From: Aurantiacibacter sp. MUD61
GTDB taxonomy: Bacteria > Pseudomonadota > Alphaproteobacteria > Sphingomonadales > Sphingomonadaceae
Direction of reading: 5' to 3'
Length of the DNA: 64,000 nt
Assembly (NCBI RefSeq): GCF_027912455.1
Contig: NZ_CP115446.1
Location: 953,501-1,017,500 of the forward strand
The notes below the pieces were generated by a model. The model did no database searches. It was not told where the DNA came from and saw only the letters and a list, made by a program, of their open reading frames with translations. The position numbers and the translations under genes were made by a program. Every line of letters begins with the position of its first letter. The first letter of the stretch is position 1. This document shows, one piece after another, positions 9,316-17,644 of the stretch.

Positions 9316-10338
9316 ATGAGCCGCAATGGGGGCGATGCCTTGCCGGGCACGATGCAGGTTGTCGAAATTAGCGAGCCGGGCGGACCGGATGTCCTGCAAT
9401 TGGCGGAGCGCGCCGTGCCGCAACCTGCTGCGGGCGAAGTGCTGGTGAAAGTGAGCCATGCAGGCGTCAATCGCCCGGACTGCCTCCAGCGAATGGGTGT
9501 CTACCCGCCGCCCGAAAACGCCTCAGACCTGCCGGGATTGGAGATTTCCGGCACGGTGGTGGCGCTGGGTGAAGGCGTCGATCCGGGAGAGATGGGTAAG
9601 CGCGTCTGCGCCCTCGTTGCCGGCGGCGGTTACGCCCAATATTGCATCGCGCGGCCGGAACATTGCCTGCCTGTGCCAGACAATCTGTCGATGGAAGAAG
9701 CGGCAGCCTTTCCAGAAACGCTTTTCACTGTGTGGCACAACGTCTTCCAGCGCGGCTTTGCCCGCGATGGCGAAGTGCTGCTGGTCCATGGTGGCACCAG
9801 CGGGATCGGGTCGACCGCGATCAAGCTGGCCAAGCTGTTCGAGCTGACGGTAATCGTCACCTGCGGTTCGGACGAAAAATGCGCAGCGGCGCGGGAAATC
9901 GGCGCGGATCATGCGATCAATTACAAGTCGGAGGATTTCTCCGCCCGCGTGCTGGAAATAACCGATGGACGCGGCTGTGACCTGATCCTGGACATGGTGG
10001 CGGGCAGCTACACGCAGCGCAATCTCGATTGCCTGGCGGAAGACGGTCGCCTCGTCGTCATCGCGACGCTCGGCGGGCCAAAGTCAGAGATCAACATGAT
10101 CAAGCTGATGATGAAGCGCCAGATGGTGACCGGATCGACGCTTCGCCCGCGCAGCCATGTCTTCAAAGGCATGATCGCTGATGAACTCTTCCGCGAAGTC
10201 TGGCCTGCAGTCGAGCATGAGGAACTGCGCCCGGTGATGGATGAGATCTTCCCTCTTAGCGAGGCGGCTGCAGCTCATGCGCGCATGGAAGCGGGTGAAC
10301 ACATCGGCAAAATCGTGTTGCGCGTCGCAGAGGACTGA
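9316..10338 (+). CDS. NAD(P)H-quinone oxidoreductase (PIG3-like, MDR superfamily)
   Basis: A zinc-free medium-chain dehydrogenase of about 340 residues. Visible family blocks are VSHAGVNRPDCLQRMGVYPPP, the cofactor loop HGGTSGIGSTAIKLAK, and the C-terminal HARMEAGEHIGKIVL. No catalytic zinc cysteines are seen, which fits the quinone reductase/PIG3 branch that uses NADPH. The frame is open back to 9253, but ATG at 9316 is chosen because the upstream part is glycine-rich and unlike the family; ATG at 9352 (MQVVEISEPGG) is an equally possible start. Confidence 0.9.
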   Translation: MSRNGGDALPGTMQVVEISEPGGPDVLQLAERAVPQPAAGEVLVKVSHAGVNRPDCLQRMGVYPPPENASDLPGLEISGTVVALGEGVDPGEMGKRVCALVAGGGYAQYCIARPEHCLPVPDNLSMEEAAAFPETLFTVWHNVFQRGFARDGEVLLVHGGTSGIGSTAIKLAKLFELTVIVTCGSDEKCAAAREIGADHAINYKSEDFSARVLEITDGRGCDLILDMVAGSYTQRNLDCLAEDGRLVVIATLGGPKSEINMIKLMMKRQMVTGSTLRPRSHVFKGMIADELFREVWPAVEHEELRPVMDEIFPLSEAAAAHARMEAGEHIGKIVLRVAED

Positions 10339-10380
10339 CCTGTAACCGTCATACTGTCGCCGAATTGCCGCCAAACTGCG

Positions 10381-10406
10381 ATTCGCATGTCATAATTCGC
10401 TGTCAT
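10381..10406. promoter_or_regulatory. Tandem direct repeat ATTCGC(A)TGTCAT upstream of plcP-like gene
   Basis: ATTCGCATGTCAT (10381-10393) is followed after one base by ATTCGCTGTCAT (10395-10406). The TGTCAT core recalls the PhoB 7-mer CTGTCAT, and CCGTCAT and CTGTCGC occur at 10346 and 10354. The spacing between the two cores is 13, not the canonical 11, so PhoB binding is only a possibility. Confidence 0.4.
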
Positions 10407-10446
10407 CTGACCTTAGCCAGAGAGTGGCGACAAGGGATGTGGCAGC

Positions 10447-11349
10447 ATGTTTGGCCAAAATTTCGAAGGCGATTTCGGCAATAACGGTTCGGTAGAAAGG
10501 CTGGCGGACTATGTGTCCGGCACTGCTGAACCTCCGAAGCCTTCCGTGCCTGAACGCTCCAACGGGGAACGGCGCAAATATCGCACCGTGTGGATCAGCG
10601 ATGTCCATCTCGGCACAAAGGGCTGCAATGCGGAGCTGCTGATCGACTTTCTCGACAGCGTCGATAGCGAGACCATGTATCTGGTTGGCGACATCATCGA
10701 TGGCTGGCGGCTCAAGAAGAAGTTCTACTGGCCTGCAGAGCACAACGACATCGTCTGGCGCATATTGAAGCGCGCCAAGCGGGGCACGCGGATCGTCTAC
10801 ATTCCCGGCAATCATGACGAGATGCTGCGACCATTCTCAGGCATGAATTTCGGCGGGATCGAAATCCAGCGTGCCGCCTTCCACGATACTGCCGATGGGC
10901 GGCGCCTGATGGTCCTGCATGGTGATGAATTCGATGCCGTCATGCTCTCCCACCGCTGGCTCGCCTTCGTGGGCGACGCGCTTTATCACCTTTCGATGAA
11001 AGCCAATCACGTCGTGAACGTGGTGCGGCGGCGGCTCGGCCTGCCATATTGGTCGCTCAGCAAGATGGCCAAGCACAAGGTCAAGAACGCTGTCGAGTTC
11101 ATCGGCAAATATGAAGAGGTGGTCGCCCGCGCAGCTGCTGAGCGCGGTGTCGACGGCGTGGTCTGCGGCCATATCCACACAGCCGAGCACCGCATGTTTG
11201 GGGACACCGAATATTGGAACGACGGCGATTGGGTCGAAGGCTGCAACGCGCTGGTCGAGCATTTCGATGGGCGGATGGAAATCCTCCATTGGCCCGACGA
11301 AGTGGCCAAGCGCGAGGCTGAGGGCCTAGAAGTGGCGCAAGCGGCATGA
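10447..11349 (+). CDS. Metallophosphoesterase, PlcP-like (often labelled UDP-2,3-diacylglucosamine diphosphatase)
   Basis: A 300-residue calcineurin-like phosphoesterase. The metal-binding blocks are in order: SDVHLG, GDIIDGWR, PGNHDE, LHGDEFD and GHIHTAEH. The pattern of DIIDGWR, YWPAEHND and GDWVEGCNALVEH is that of the PlcP group, which in alphaproteobacteria removes the head group from phospholipids to give diacylglycerol during phosphate starvation. Automatic annotation usually calls this group LpxH-like. It overlaps the following glycosyltransferase gene by 4 bp (ATGA), the arrangement known for PlcP-Agt lipid remodelling. The first 45 residues are a non-conserved extension; the phosphoesterase domain begins at YRTVWISDVH. 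Confidence 0.82.
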   Translation: MFGQNFEGDFGNNGSVERLADYVSGTAEPPKPSVPERSNGERRKYRTVWISDVHLGTKGCNAELLIDFLDSVDSETMYLVGDIIDGWRLKKKFYWPAEHNDIVWRILKRAKRGTRIVYIPGNHDEMLRPFSGMNFGGIEIQRAAFHDTADGRRLMVLHGDEFDAVMLSHRWLAFVGDALYHLSMKANHVVNVVRRRLGLPYWSLSKMAKHKVKNAVEFIGKYEEVVARAAAERGVDGVVCGHIHTAEHRMFGDTEYWNDGDWVEGCNALVEHFDGRMEILHWPDEVAKREAEGLEVAQAA

Positions 11350-12389
11350 AGATCGCGATCGTCAGCGATGCCTGGCATCCGCAGGTCAATGGTGTGGTGC
11401 GCACGCTCACCACCGTGATGGGTGAACTGCTGCGGCAGGGGCACAGCATCCAGATCATCTCGCCGCGCGAGTTCCGCTCGATCGCTGCGCCATCCTATCC
11501 GGAGATTCGGCTTGCTCTGACGGGCAAGCGCGGCGTCGGCAGGCGGCTGGAAGGGTTTGTCCCGGATTCGATCCATATCGCCACCGAAGGGCCGCTCGGC
11601 TGGGCGGCGCGGCGCTGGTGCCTGAAGCGCGGCATTCCTTTCACGACGGCCTATCACACGCAGTTTCCCGAATATCTCGCACGTCGCACCGGCCTTCCCG
11701 CGCGGCTGTTCTGGCCAATCATCCGGCGGTTCCACCGTCCCGCCCGGCGTATCATGGTAGCAACCGAAAGCGTGCGTGAGGAGCTGCGCGATCAGGGGCT
11801 CACGCAATTGCATCACTGGTCTCGCGGCGTGGATACCTCTGTGTTTCATCCCGATCATCTGCCGCCGGAATTTTTCTTCAGCCTACCGCGACCGATACAG
11901 CTTTATGTCGGCCGGGTGGCGGTGGAGAAGAATATCGAGGCTTTCCTGCGCAGGGATCATCCCGGATCGAAAGTGGTTGTGGGAGACGGCCCCGCGCTCG
12001 CCAAGCTAAAGTCGCAATTCCCCGACGCGCATTTTCTCGGCAGCCGCAGCGGTGCGGACCTCGCGGCATGTTATGCAGGTGCCGATGTCTTTGTGTTCCC
12101 CAGCCGCACCGACACGTTTGGCCTCGTGATGATCGAAGCACTCGCCTGCGGAACGCCGGTTGCTGCTTTCCCGGTGCAGGGACCGCTCGATGTGCTGCGA
12201 CCAGAGAGCGGGGCGATGTCGGAAGACCTCGACCAAGCGATCGCAGCCGCTCTCACGCTCGACCGAGCAGATTGTCTTGCTTATGGCCAATCCTTCAGCT
12301 GGCGGGAAAGTACCCGGCAATTCCTTGCCGGACTGGCGCTTATCGAACCGGCCCCGGCTCGCGACGGCAGAGTATTGCGCGCCGCCTGA
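11346..12389 (+). CDS. Glycosyltransferase family 4 (GT-B), probable diacylglycerol glycosyltransferase
   Basis: A 347-residue GT-B glycosyltransferase. The N-terminal acceptor domain starts with IVSDAWHPQVNGVVRT, and the nucleotide-sugar domain carries the GT4 signature PSRTDTFGLVMIEALACGTPV near residues 255-280. It is translationally coupled to the PlcP-like gene, so the likely acceptor is diacylglycerol released by that enzyme, giving a glycolipid (inference from context and from the known PlcP-Agt pairs). Other acceptors, such as phosphatidylinositol or ceramide, are not excluded. Confidence 0.8.
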   Translation: MKIAIVSDAWHPQVNGVVRTLTTVMGELLRQGHSIQIISPREFRSIAAPSYPEIRLALTGKRGVGRRLEGFVPDSIHIATEGPLGWAARRWCLKRGIPFTTAYHTQFPEYLARRTGLPARLFWPIIRRFHRPARRIMVATESVREELRDQGLTQLHHWSRGVDTSVFHPDHLPPEFFFSLPRPIQLYVGRVAVEKNIEAFLRRDHPGSKVVVGDGPALAKLKSQFPDAHFLGSRSGADLAACYAGADVFVFPSRTDTFGLVMIEALACGTPVAAFPVQGPLDVLRPESGAMSEDLDQAIAAALTLDRADCLAYGQSFSWRESTRQFLAGLALIEPAPARDGRVLRAA

Positions 12390-12462
12390 GCACTCCGCCG
12401 CACCCGGGCACGGCGCAAAAGCTTGCGAGCAAGCGCGAAACCGCCTACATCACCCTCGCAAT

Positions 12463-12493
12463 GGCCGTCCCGTGAGGGGCGGCCCTTTTATTT
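12463..12493 (+). terminator. Rho-independent terminator or leader hairpin before trcR
   Basis: A 9-bp stem (12463-12471 with 12476-12484, one G-T pair) closes a GTGA tetraloop of GNRA type, followed by CTTTTATTT. It ends 12 bp before the trcR GTG start, so it could end the plcP-glycosyltransferase transcript or act as a leader attenuator of trcR. A shorter hairpin GCTTGC-GA-GCAAGC lies just upstream at 12421-12434. Confidence 0.6.
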
Positions 12494-12505
12494 CGGAGAA
12501 ACATC

Positions 12506-13249
12506 GTGGCTGATCAGCCCAAACCCCTCATGCCGCACGCGACCGCCAGCTGGCTGGTGGACAATACCGCATTGAGCTTCACGCAGATCGCGGAATTCTG
12601 CGGCCTTCACATTCTTGAAGTGCAGGCCATGGCGGATGATCTCGCGAGCTCGAAATACACCGGGCGCGATCCGGTGCATTCGGGCGAGCTGACGCATGAG
12701 GAAATCGAGCGCGGCCAGGCCGATCCTGAGTATTCGCTCAAGATGCAGAAGGCTCCGGTCGACGTTAGCCGCACCAAGGGCCCGCGTTATACGCCGGTGT
12801 CCAAGCGGCAGGACAAGCCCGATGGCATCGCCTGGATCCTGCGCAACCACCCGGAAATTTCCGATGCGCAGATCGGCCGCCTGATCGGTACGACGCGCAA
12901 TACGATCAATGCGATTCGTGAGCGCAGCCACTGGAACATCGCCAACATCCAGCCGAAGGACCCGGTGACACTGGGCCTGTGCTCGCAGCGTGAGCTTGAC
13001 GCAGCGGTGGCCAAGGCCGCCAAGCGCGTTGCTCCGGCAGAGCCTGTGGAAGGCGAAGAGGCACCGGTGGTCGTTGGCGATCCGCGCGACGACAAGGAAA
13101 AGCTGATCGAGGAACTGCGCAAGGAGCGTGAAGAGGCGGCCAAGGCGGCAGCCCAGGCGGCGCAGGAAGCCGAGGCAGAGGCATGGCTGGAAGCCAAGCG
13201 CGAAGCCGAAGCCAATCCTGAGCCCGAGCCGGACAAAGATTCGATCTAA
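12506..13249 (+). CDS. trcR: Cell cycle transcriptional regulator TrcR (DUF1013)
   Basis: A 247-residue protein of the DUF1013 family. The conserved core has two helix-turn-helix-like stretches, SFTQIAEFCGLHILEVQ near residue 25 and ISDAQIGRLIGTTRNTINAIRE near 115. The C-terminal third is a charged Ala/Glu-rich coiled coil (EELRKEREEAAKAAAQAAQ). TrcR is a Caulobacter cell-cycle regulator. It starts with GTG at 12506, supported by GGAGAA 6 bp upstream. The window also holds sciP, another cell-cycle regulator, 18 kb away. Confidence 0.85.
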   Translation: MADQPKPLMPHATASWLVDNTALSFTQIAEFCGLHILEVQAMADDLASSKYTGRDPVHSGELTHEEIERGQADPEYSLKMQKAPVDVSRTKGPRYTPVSKRQDKPDGIAWILRNHPEISDAQIGRLIGTTRNTINAIRERSHWNIANIQPKDPVTLGLCSQRELDAAVAKAAKRVAPAEPVEGEEAPVVVGDPRDDKEKLIEELRKEREEAAKAAAQAAQEAEAEAWLEAKREAEANPEPEPDKDSI

Positions 13250-13263
13250 GCCCTAAACGAGTT

Positions 13264-13286
13264 GGGGCGGCCCAGCGGACCGCCCC
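13264..13286 (+). terminator. Hairpin after trcR
   Basis: A 7-bp perfect stem GGGGCGG (13264-13270) pairs with CCGCCCC (13280-13286) around a 9-nt loop, 15 bp after the trcR stop. It lies between convergent trcR and bactofilin genes. It lacks a T-run, so it may work as a weak or Rho-assisted terminator. Confidence 0.5.
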
Positions 13287-13324
13287 TCCCTCCCAAACTG
13301 GAAATTCGGTTTTGCCGTGGCGGC

Positions 13325-13804
13325 TTAGTTTGCCAGCGGCAGACCGCCACTTGGCGCATCACTCTTCGCTGGCTTGGCGGCCACAGTATCGCCCGCCGGA
13401 GCCGCCTTGCCATTCTTCGCGCCGAGCGGTGCGAAACGGCCATCAACCTGCGCACCCTGCTCGATCGTCAGTGTTTCGTAGCTGACATCGCCGTCGATCT
13501 TGGCGGACTTCAGCACGACGAGGTTCTTCGCCTCGATCCGGCCATGCACGCTGCCTGAAAGGCGCGCGGTCTCTGCCTTGATTTCGCCTTCGATATGGCT
13601 GTCTTCACCCTGTACCAGAGAGGCGCAGGCGATATCGCCATGGACGCGGCCATCAACATGCAGGTCTACCGTCGCTTCGATATTGCCGCGGATCGTGACA
13701 TCGGTGCCTATCACCGAGAACGTGCTTCCCGAATTGCCCTTCATCTCACTGGCCTGCCGCTGCGGCGTGGGGCGCGAATTCTGCGCGGGCTTCTTCGAGA
13801 ACAT
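13325..13804 (-). CDS. Bactofilin (polymer-forming cytoskeletal protein)
   Basis: A 159-residue bactofilin. The core from TFSVIGTDVTIRGNIEA to about residue 130 is the right-handed beta-helix of repeated Val/Ile-Gly-Asp/Glu units, flanked by unstructured polar tails, as usual. It polymerises without nucleotide. The start at 13804 overlaps the end of the M23 gene by 59 bp and has GGAGA about 14 nt upstream; an ATG at 13744, directly after the M23 stop, would remove the N-terminal tail of 20 residues. The coupling to an M23 endopeptidase suggests a role in positioning cell-wall hydrolysis. Confidence 0.88.
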   Translation of the reverse strand: MFSKKPAQNSRPTPQRQASEMKGNSGSTFSVIGTDVTIRGNIEATVDLHVDGRVHGDIACASLVQGEDSHIEGEIKAETARLSGSVHGRIEAKNLVVLKSAKIDGDVSYETLTIEQGAQVDGRFAPLGAKNGKAAPAGDTVAAKPAKSDAPSGGLPLAN

Positions 13805-14963
13805 GAGGAGCAGTCTCCAGGAAATGCCGCGGGTTTACCGCGCGGCCATTGACGCGCACTTCAAAGTGAAGGTGCGGTCCGGTTGAACGGCCGGTGCTGC
13901 CGATGGCGCCGATGCGATCGCCAGCTTCGACCTGCATACCGACACGTGCATTGAAGCCCGACATATGGGCATAGCGTGTGACAAGGCCGGTATTGTGGGT
14001 AATTTCCACCACATTGCCATAGCCCGACTTGCGGCCGGCAAAGGTCACTTCACCAGCGGCAGCCGCGAAGATCGGCGCGCCATGCGGAGCGCGGAAATCG
14101 AGGCCCGAGTGCATCGTTGCGCGGCCATTGAACGGATCGCGGCGATAGCCAAAGCCGGAGGAGATCGAATTGATATCTGCCGGCATGAATTGCGGGATAG
14201 TTTCCATGCCCCGCTCCAGAGCGCTCATGCGGGCAAGGCTGAGGCCGAGACGCTCGAAGCGCGGATCGATCGTGCTTTCGCCATCCCCGAACATGCCTTC
14301 GAACGGACCACCCATAGCGGTCGCATTGTCGGCGACTTGCCGGGGGTCGAGGCCAAGCTCACGAATGGCAGCTTCTGCGCGCGCGGCGCGGCGATCTGCA
14401 TAAAGGGTCAGGGCTTCGACTGTGGCGAGCTGGCGTGCTTCAATCTGGGCGAGGCCAACGGCTTCTGGGAAGACTTCGCGCATCATGCTGATGAGCTCTG
14501 CCGATTCTTCCGAACTGTCGGATACGGTATCTTCCGCTTCGGCGACGAGATCTTCCGGAAGCATCTCGACGATATCGTCCAGCATTTCCTGGCGCGCCTG
14601 CAAATCGGCCACCGTCGCGTCGAGATCGTCCGAATAGGCGGCGAAGCGTTCCTCGCTCTGCGCCACGTGCGCTTCACGCTCCATGAGCGAAGCGCGCTCT
14701 GAACTGGCGCGATACTGATTGAAGGCCATCACGCTCATCGAAATCGCCCAGCCGAGCACGGCTGCGAGCACAATGGCTGCAACCGTCATCTGCATGCGTG
14801 TGGTGATGGTTATGAAGCGGACCTGCCCCTGGGAGCGCATGAAAAACTCACGCTCCGGGAACCAGCTCCGCAGGCGATCCCATTTTCCGCCAGCGGTTTC
14901 TTTTTGCAAAACGACCCCGTGTGTTTTGAAAGCTTTTTGTTGTGTGGCGTTCATACCCAACAT
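13746..14963 (-). CDS. M23 family metallopeptidase (peptidoglycan endopeptidase)
   Basis: A 405-residue inner-membrane anchored LytM protein. There is one N-terminal transmembrane helix (near residues 60-80, MTVAAIVLAAVLGWAISMSV), a coiled-coil region, then a C-terminal M23 domain with intact zinc ligands: HSGLDF, YAHMS and HLHFEV. It should cut peptide crosslinks in the periplasm. It is upstream of and overlaps the bactofilin gene. It is divergent from proA across a 189-bp gap that holds a nested inverted repeat. Confidence 0.9.
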   Translation of the reverse strand: MLGMNATQQKAFKTHGVVLQKETAGGKWDRLRSWFPEREFFMRSQGQVRFITITTRMQMTVAAIVLAAVLGWAISMSVMAFNQYRASSERASLMEREAHVAQSEERFAAYSDDLDATVADLQARQEMLDDIVEMLPEDLVAEAEDTVSDSSEESAELISMMREVFPEAVGLAQIEARQLATVEALTLYADRRAARAEAAIRELGLDPRQVADNATAMGGPFEGMFGDGESTIDPRFERLGLSLARMSALERGMETIPQFMPADINSISSGFGYRRDPFNGRATMHSGLDFRAPHGAPIFAAAAGEVTFAGRKSGYGNVVEITHNTGLVTRYAHMSGFNARVGMQVEAGDRIGAIGSTGRSTGPHLHFEVRVNGRAVNPRHFLETAPHVLEEARAEFAPHAAAAGQ

Positions 14964-15021
14964 AGCCGCAAGGTCGAGTCAACCGCGGCCCGCACAGGGC
15001 GAAACGGACGGTCGATGCGAT

Positions 15022-15085
15022 GAATCGTTCTAACGTTCACAATTTTCTTGCCGAAAGCGGGAACCAAATTGTCTTGGAACGATTC
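15022..15085. promoter_or_regulatory. Nested inverted repeat between M23 gene and proA
   Basis: The outer arms are GAATCGTTC (15022-15030) and GAACGATTC (15077-15085), perfect over 9 bp. The inner arms are ACAATTT (15039-15045) and AAATTGT (15066-15072), perfect over 7 bp. The near-symmetric nesting in a divergent promoter region suggests an operator or a structured leader. Confidence 0.4.
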
Positions 15086-15152
15086 GCCTGCGCTTGCGAT
15101 TGATCAGCTATAGCCCGTGTGAATCGCAGATTAGAGCTGACTGAGAAGATAA

Positions 15153-16439
15153 ATGAACGATATGTCCAACACGCCCGATCCATCCACCCTCACACCTGAA
15201 GAGCTGATTACCGAACTGGCCACTCGTGGCCGGACCGCGCAGCGAAAACTCGCCCGGATTGGTGATGAACGCAAAGCCGATGCCCTGCGCGCCGCTGCTG
15301 CCGCTATCCGTCAGGATGAGGCGGCTATTCTGGAAGCCAATGCGCAGGATTTGAGCGAAGCGGAAGCGCGCGGTCTTTCGGGCGCGATGCTCGATCGCCT
15401 GAAACTGGATGCAGAGCGGCTGGACGGTATCGCAAGTGCGATTGAGAACGTTGCTTCCCTGCCCGATCCGGTAGGTGAAGAAATCAGCCGGTCCGAAGCA
15501 CCTGCCGGCATGACGCTGGTCCGTCGCCGCATTCCGATTGGCCTTATCGGCATCATCTACGAAAGCCGCCCCAATGTGACCGCAGATGCCGCCTCCCTGT
15601 GCCTGCGCTCGGGCAATGCAGCCCTGCTGCGTGGCGGTAGTGAAGCTGTGCATTCCAACCGCGCGCTGCATGCGGCGTTCGTGAAGGGTGTCAGCCACGA
15701 AGGTGTGCCCGAAGATGCGATCCAGCTGATGCCGACGCAGGACCGCGAAGCTGTAGGCGCGATGCTGAAGGCTGCAGGTCTGGTCGACATGATCGTGCCG
15801 CGTGGTGGCAAGGGCCTGGTTGCCCGCGTGCAGGAAGATGCCCGCGTGCCCGTGCTCGCTCACCTCGATGGCATCTGCCACACCTATATCCATGCCGATG
15901 CCGATCCGGAAATGGCGCGCGAAATCGCTCTCAACGCGAAAATGCGCCGCACCGGCATTTGCGGGGCAATGGAAACGCTGTTGCTCGACAGCTCCTTTGA
16001 CGCTTCGAAAGACGTGCTCGCCGCATTGCTTGAGGCTGGCTGCGAACTGCGTGGTGATGAGCGCGCTCAGGAAATTGATGACCGTATCAAGCCAGCGGAA
16101 GACGAAGACTGGGACACAGAATATCTCGATGCGATCCTTTCTGTTGCCGTGGTCAACGGCATTGGCGAGGCGCTGGAACATATCGCCGAGCATTCATCCG
16201 GCCACACCGACACTATCGTGACGGCGGACGATGCCGCAGCGCAGCGCTTCCTCGATGAAGTCGATAGCGCCATCGTGATGCACAATGCCTCGAGCCAGTT
16301 TGCCGATGGCGGCGAATTCGGGCTTGGCGCGGAGATCGGTATCGCTACCGGTCGCCTGCATGCCCGTGGGCCCGTCGCTCTGGAAGGCCTGACGACGTAC
16401 AAATGGCAGGTGCTCGGCCAGGGTCAGGCGCGTTCGTGA
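15153..16439 (+). CDS. proA: Glutamate-5-semialdehyde dehydrogenase (gamma-glutamyl phosphate reductase)
   Basis: A 428-residue ALDH-superfamily enzyme of proline synthesis that reduces gamma-glutamyl phosphate with NADPH. Family blocks visible are IPIGLIGIIYESRPNVTADAA, CLRSGNAALLRGGSEA, IVPRGGKGLV and the catalytic cysteine region RRTGICGAMETLL. Length is normal. proB is not in the window. It heads a long same-strand run that continues into nadD, rsfS and rlmH. Confidence 0.95.
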   Translation: MNDMSNTPDPSTLTPEELITELATRGRTAQRKLARIGDERKADALRAAAAAIRQDEAAILEANAQDLSEAEARGLSGAMLDRLKLDAERLDGIASAIENVASLPDPVGEEISRSEAPAGMTLVRRRIPIGLIGIIYESRPNVTADAASLCLRSGNAALLRGGSEAVHSNRALHAAFVKGVSHEGVPEDAIQLMPTQDREAVGAMLKAAGLVDMIVPRGGKGLVARVQEDARVPVLAHLDGICHTYIHADADPEMAREIALNAKMRRTGICGAMETLLLDSSFDASKDVLAALLEAGCELRGDERAQEIDDRIKPAEDEDWDTEYLDAILSVAVVNGIGEALEHIAEHSSGHTDTIVTADDAAAQRFLDEVDSAIVMHNASSQFADGGEFGLGAEIGIATGRLHARGPVALEGLTTYKWQVLGQGQARS

Positions 16440-16452
16440 CCGGCTCACGCGC

Positions 16453-17118
16453 TTGAACCAAACCGGGCCCATCACCGGCCTATTGGGCGGGAGTTTCAAT
16501 CCCGCCCATGCCGGTCACCGCCGCATTTCGCTGTTCGCAGCGGATGCGCTGGGACTGGATGAGGTCTGGTGGATGGTCTCACCCGGCAATCCGTTGAAGC
16601 CCAAAAAGGGGATGGCGCCGCTCGCTGCGCGCGTGAAATCCGCAAAGGCGATGAGCCGCCGCGCACCCATTCGTGTAACAGCAATCGAACAGCAGCTCGG
16701 CACTCGGTACACAGTCGATACTCTGCACGCGCTCAGTGGCCGCTATCCAAAGCGGCGCTTTGTCTGGCTGATGGGGTCCGACAATCTGGCGCAATTCCAC
16801 CGCTGGAAGGACTGGCGCGATATTGCGAGGCAGATGCCCATTGCCGTCATCGCTCGTCCGGGTTATGACGATGATGCTATCGCGAGCCCCGCAATGGCCT
16901 GGCTGCGGAAATACCGGTTGTCCGCAGCTGGACTTTTGAACCGGAGCGAATGGAGCGCACCTGCGCTGATAGAACTGCGTTTTGATCCCGATCCGCGCTC
17001 GGCGACAGCGATCCGCCGCGCAGATCCCCATTGGGCAGACGGCTATGCCGGGCCTGCCCCGCGGGATGACGTAACGCATTCCCTCATCCATGAAACCAGT
17101 CCGGGAGGTGGCGCATAA
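16453..17118 (+). CDS. nadD: Nicotinate-nucleotide adenylyltransferase
   Basis: A 221-residue NaMN adenylyltransferase of NAD synthesis. The nucleotidyltransferase motif GGSFNPAHAGHR (an HxGH signature) is near residue 13, and MGSDNLAQFHRWKDW is the family block. The only plausible in-frame start is TTG at 16453; no ATG or GTG is available before the conserved motif. It lies 13 bp after proA. Confidence 0.93.
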   Translation: MNQTGPITGLLGGSFNPAHAGHRRISLFAADALGLDEVWWMVSPGNPLKPKKGMAPLAARVKSAKAMSRRAPIRVTAIEQQLGTRYTVDTLHALSGRYPKRRFVWLMGSDNLAQFHRWKDWRDIARQMPIAVIARPGYDDDAIASPAMAWLRKYRLSAAGLLNRSEWSAPALIELRFDPDPRSATAIRRADPHWADGYAGPAPRDDVTHSLIHETSPGGGA

Positions 17119-17178
17119 TGCAGTCAGCTCTTGGAAAGGTTTGTTTCCATTCCCATTTCAGGAGCATGATCAAACGCG

Positions 17179-17640
17179 ATGACCCAGCCCAGCAATGCCG
17201 CAGAAACGCGCGCAGCCGCAAATGGCAGTCCCGCCGCAACAGCTACACTCCTATCCATGACTGAATACGCAACTCCACAAGACGCAAAACCCGGCTCGCT
17301 TCATGAGCTCGTTCTCCAGCAGCTTGATGATGATCAGGCGCAGGAAATGGTTTCCATTCCGCTCGAGGGGAAAAGCTCGATCGCGGATCACATGATCATT
17401 GCCTCGGGCCGCTCCACCCGGCAAGTCGCCGCCATGGCGAACAAGCTGGCGGAAAAGATCAAGCAATCGGGCAAAGCCATGCCGCGTGTCGAAGGCCTGC
17501 CGGCTGCGGACTGGGTTCTGATCGACGCCGGAGACGTGGTGGTGCACCTCTTCCGCCCCGAAGTCCGCAGCTTCTACAATCTGGAGCGTATGTGGGGCTT
17601 CGGCGAAGACGGTAAGACCCGCCAGATGGGAAGTGCCTGA
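17179..17640 (+). CDS. rsfS: Ribosome silencing factor RsfS
   Basis: A 153-residue protein of the Iojap/RsfS family, which binds uL14 and blocks subunit joining in starvation. The core blocks are IADHMIIASGRSTRQVAAMA, DWVLIDAGDVVVHLF and YNLERMWG. The N-terminal 26 residues are Ala-rich and not conserved; an internal ATG at 17257 would give the usual length of about 127. The annotated start has GGAG about 15 nt upstream, the internal one has no visible ribosome binding site. Confidence 0.92.
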   Translation: MTQPSNAAETRAAANGSPAATATLLSMTEYATPQDAKPGSLHELVLQQLDDDQAQEMVSIPLEGKSSIADHMIIASGRSTRQVAAMANKLAEKIKQSGKAMPRVEGLPAADWVLIDAGDVVVHLFRPEVRSFYNLERMWGFGEDGKTRQMGSA

Positions 17641-17644
17641 TTGA

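Noticed and set aside
10340-10406. Canonical PhoB box
   Set aside because: TGTCAT cores are present but 13 bp apart instead of 11; recorded as a tandem repeat with uncertain regulator.
10447-11349. Assignment as LpxH in lipid A synthesis
   Set aside because: The motif details and coupling to a GT4 gene fit PlcP better; many alphaproteobacteria use LpxI or other enzymes. Kept only as the likely database label.
15050-15110. EcfG promoter for proA
   Set aside because: Two GGAAC elements occur but neither has CGTT at 16-17 bp.
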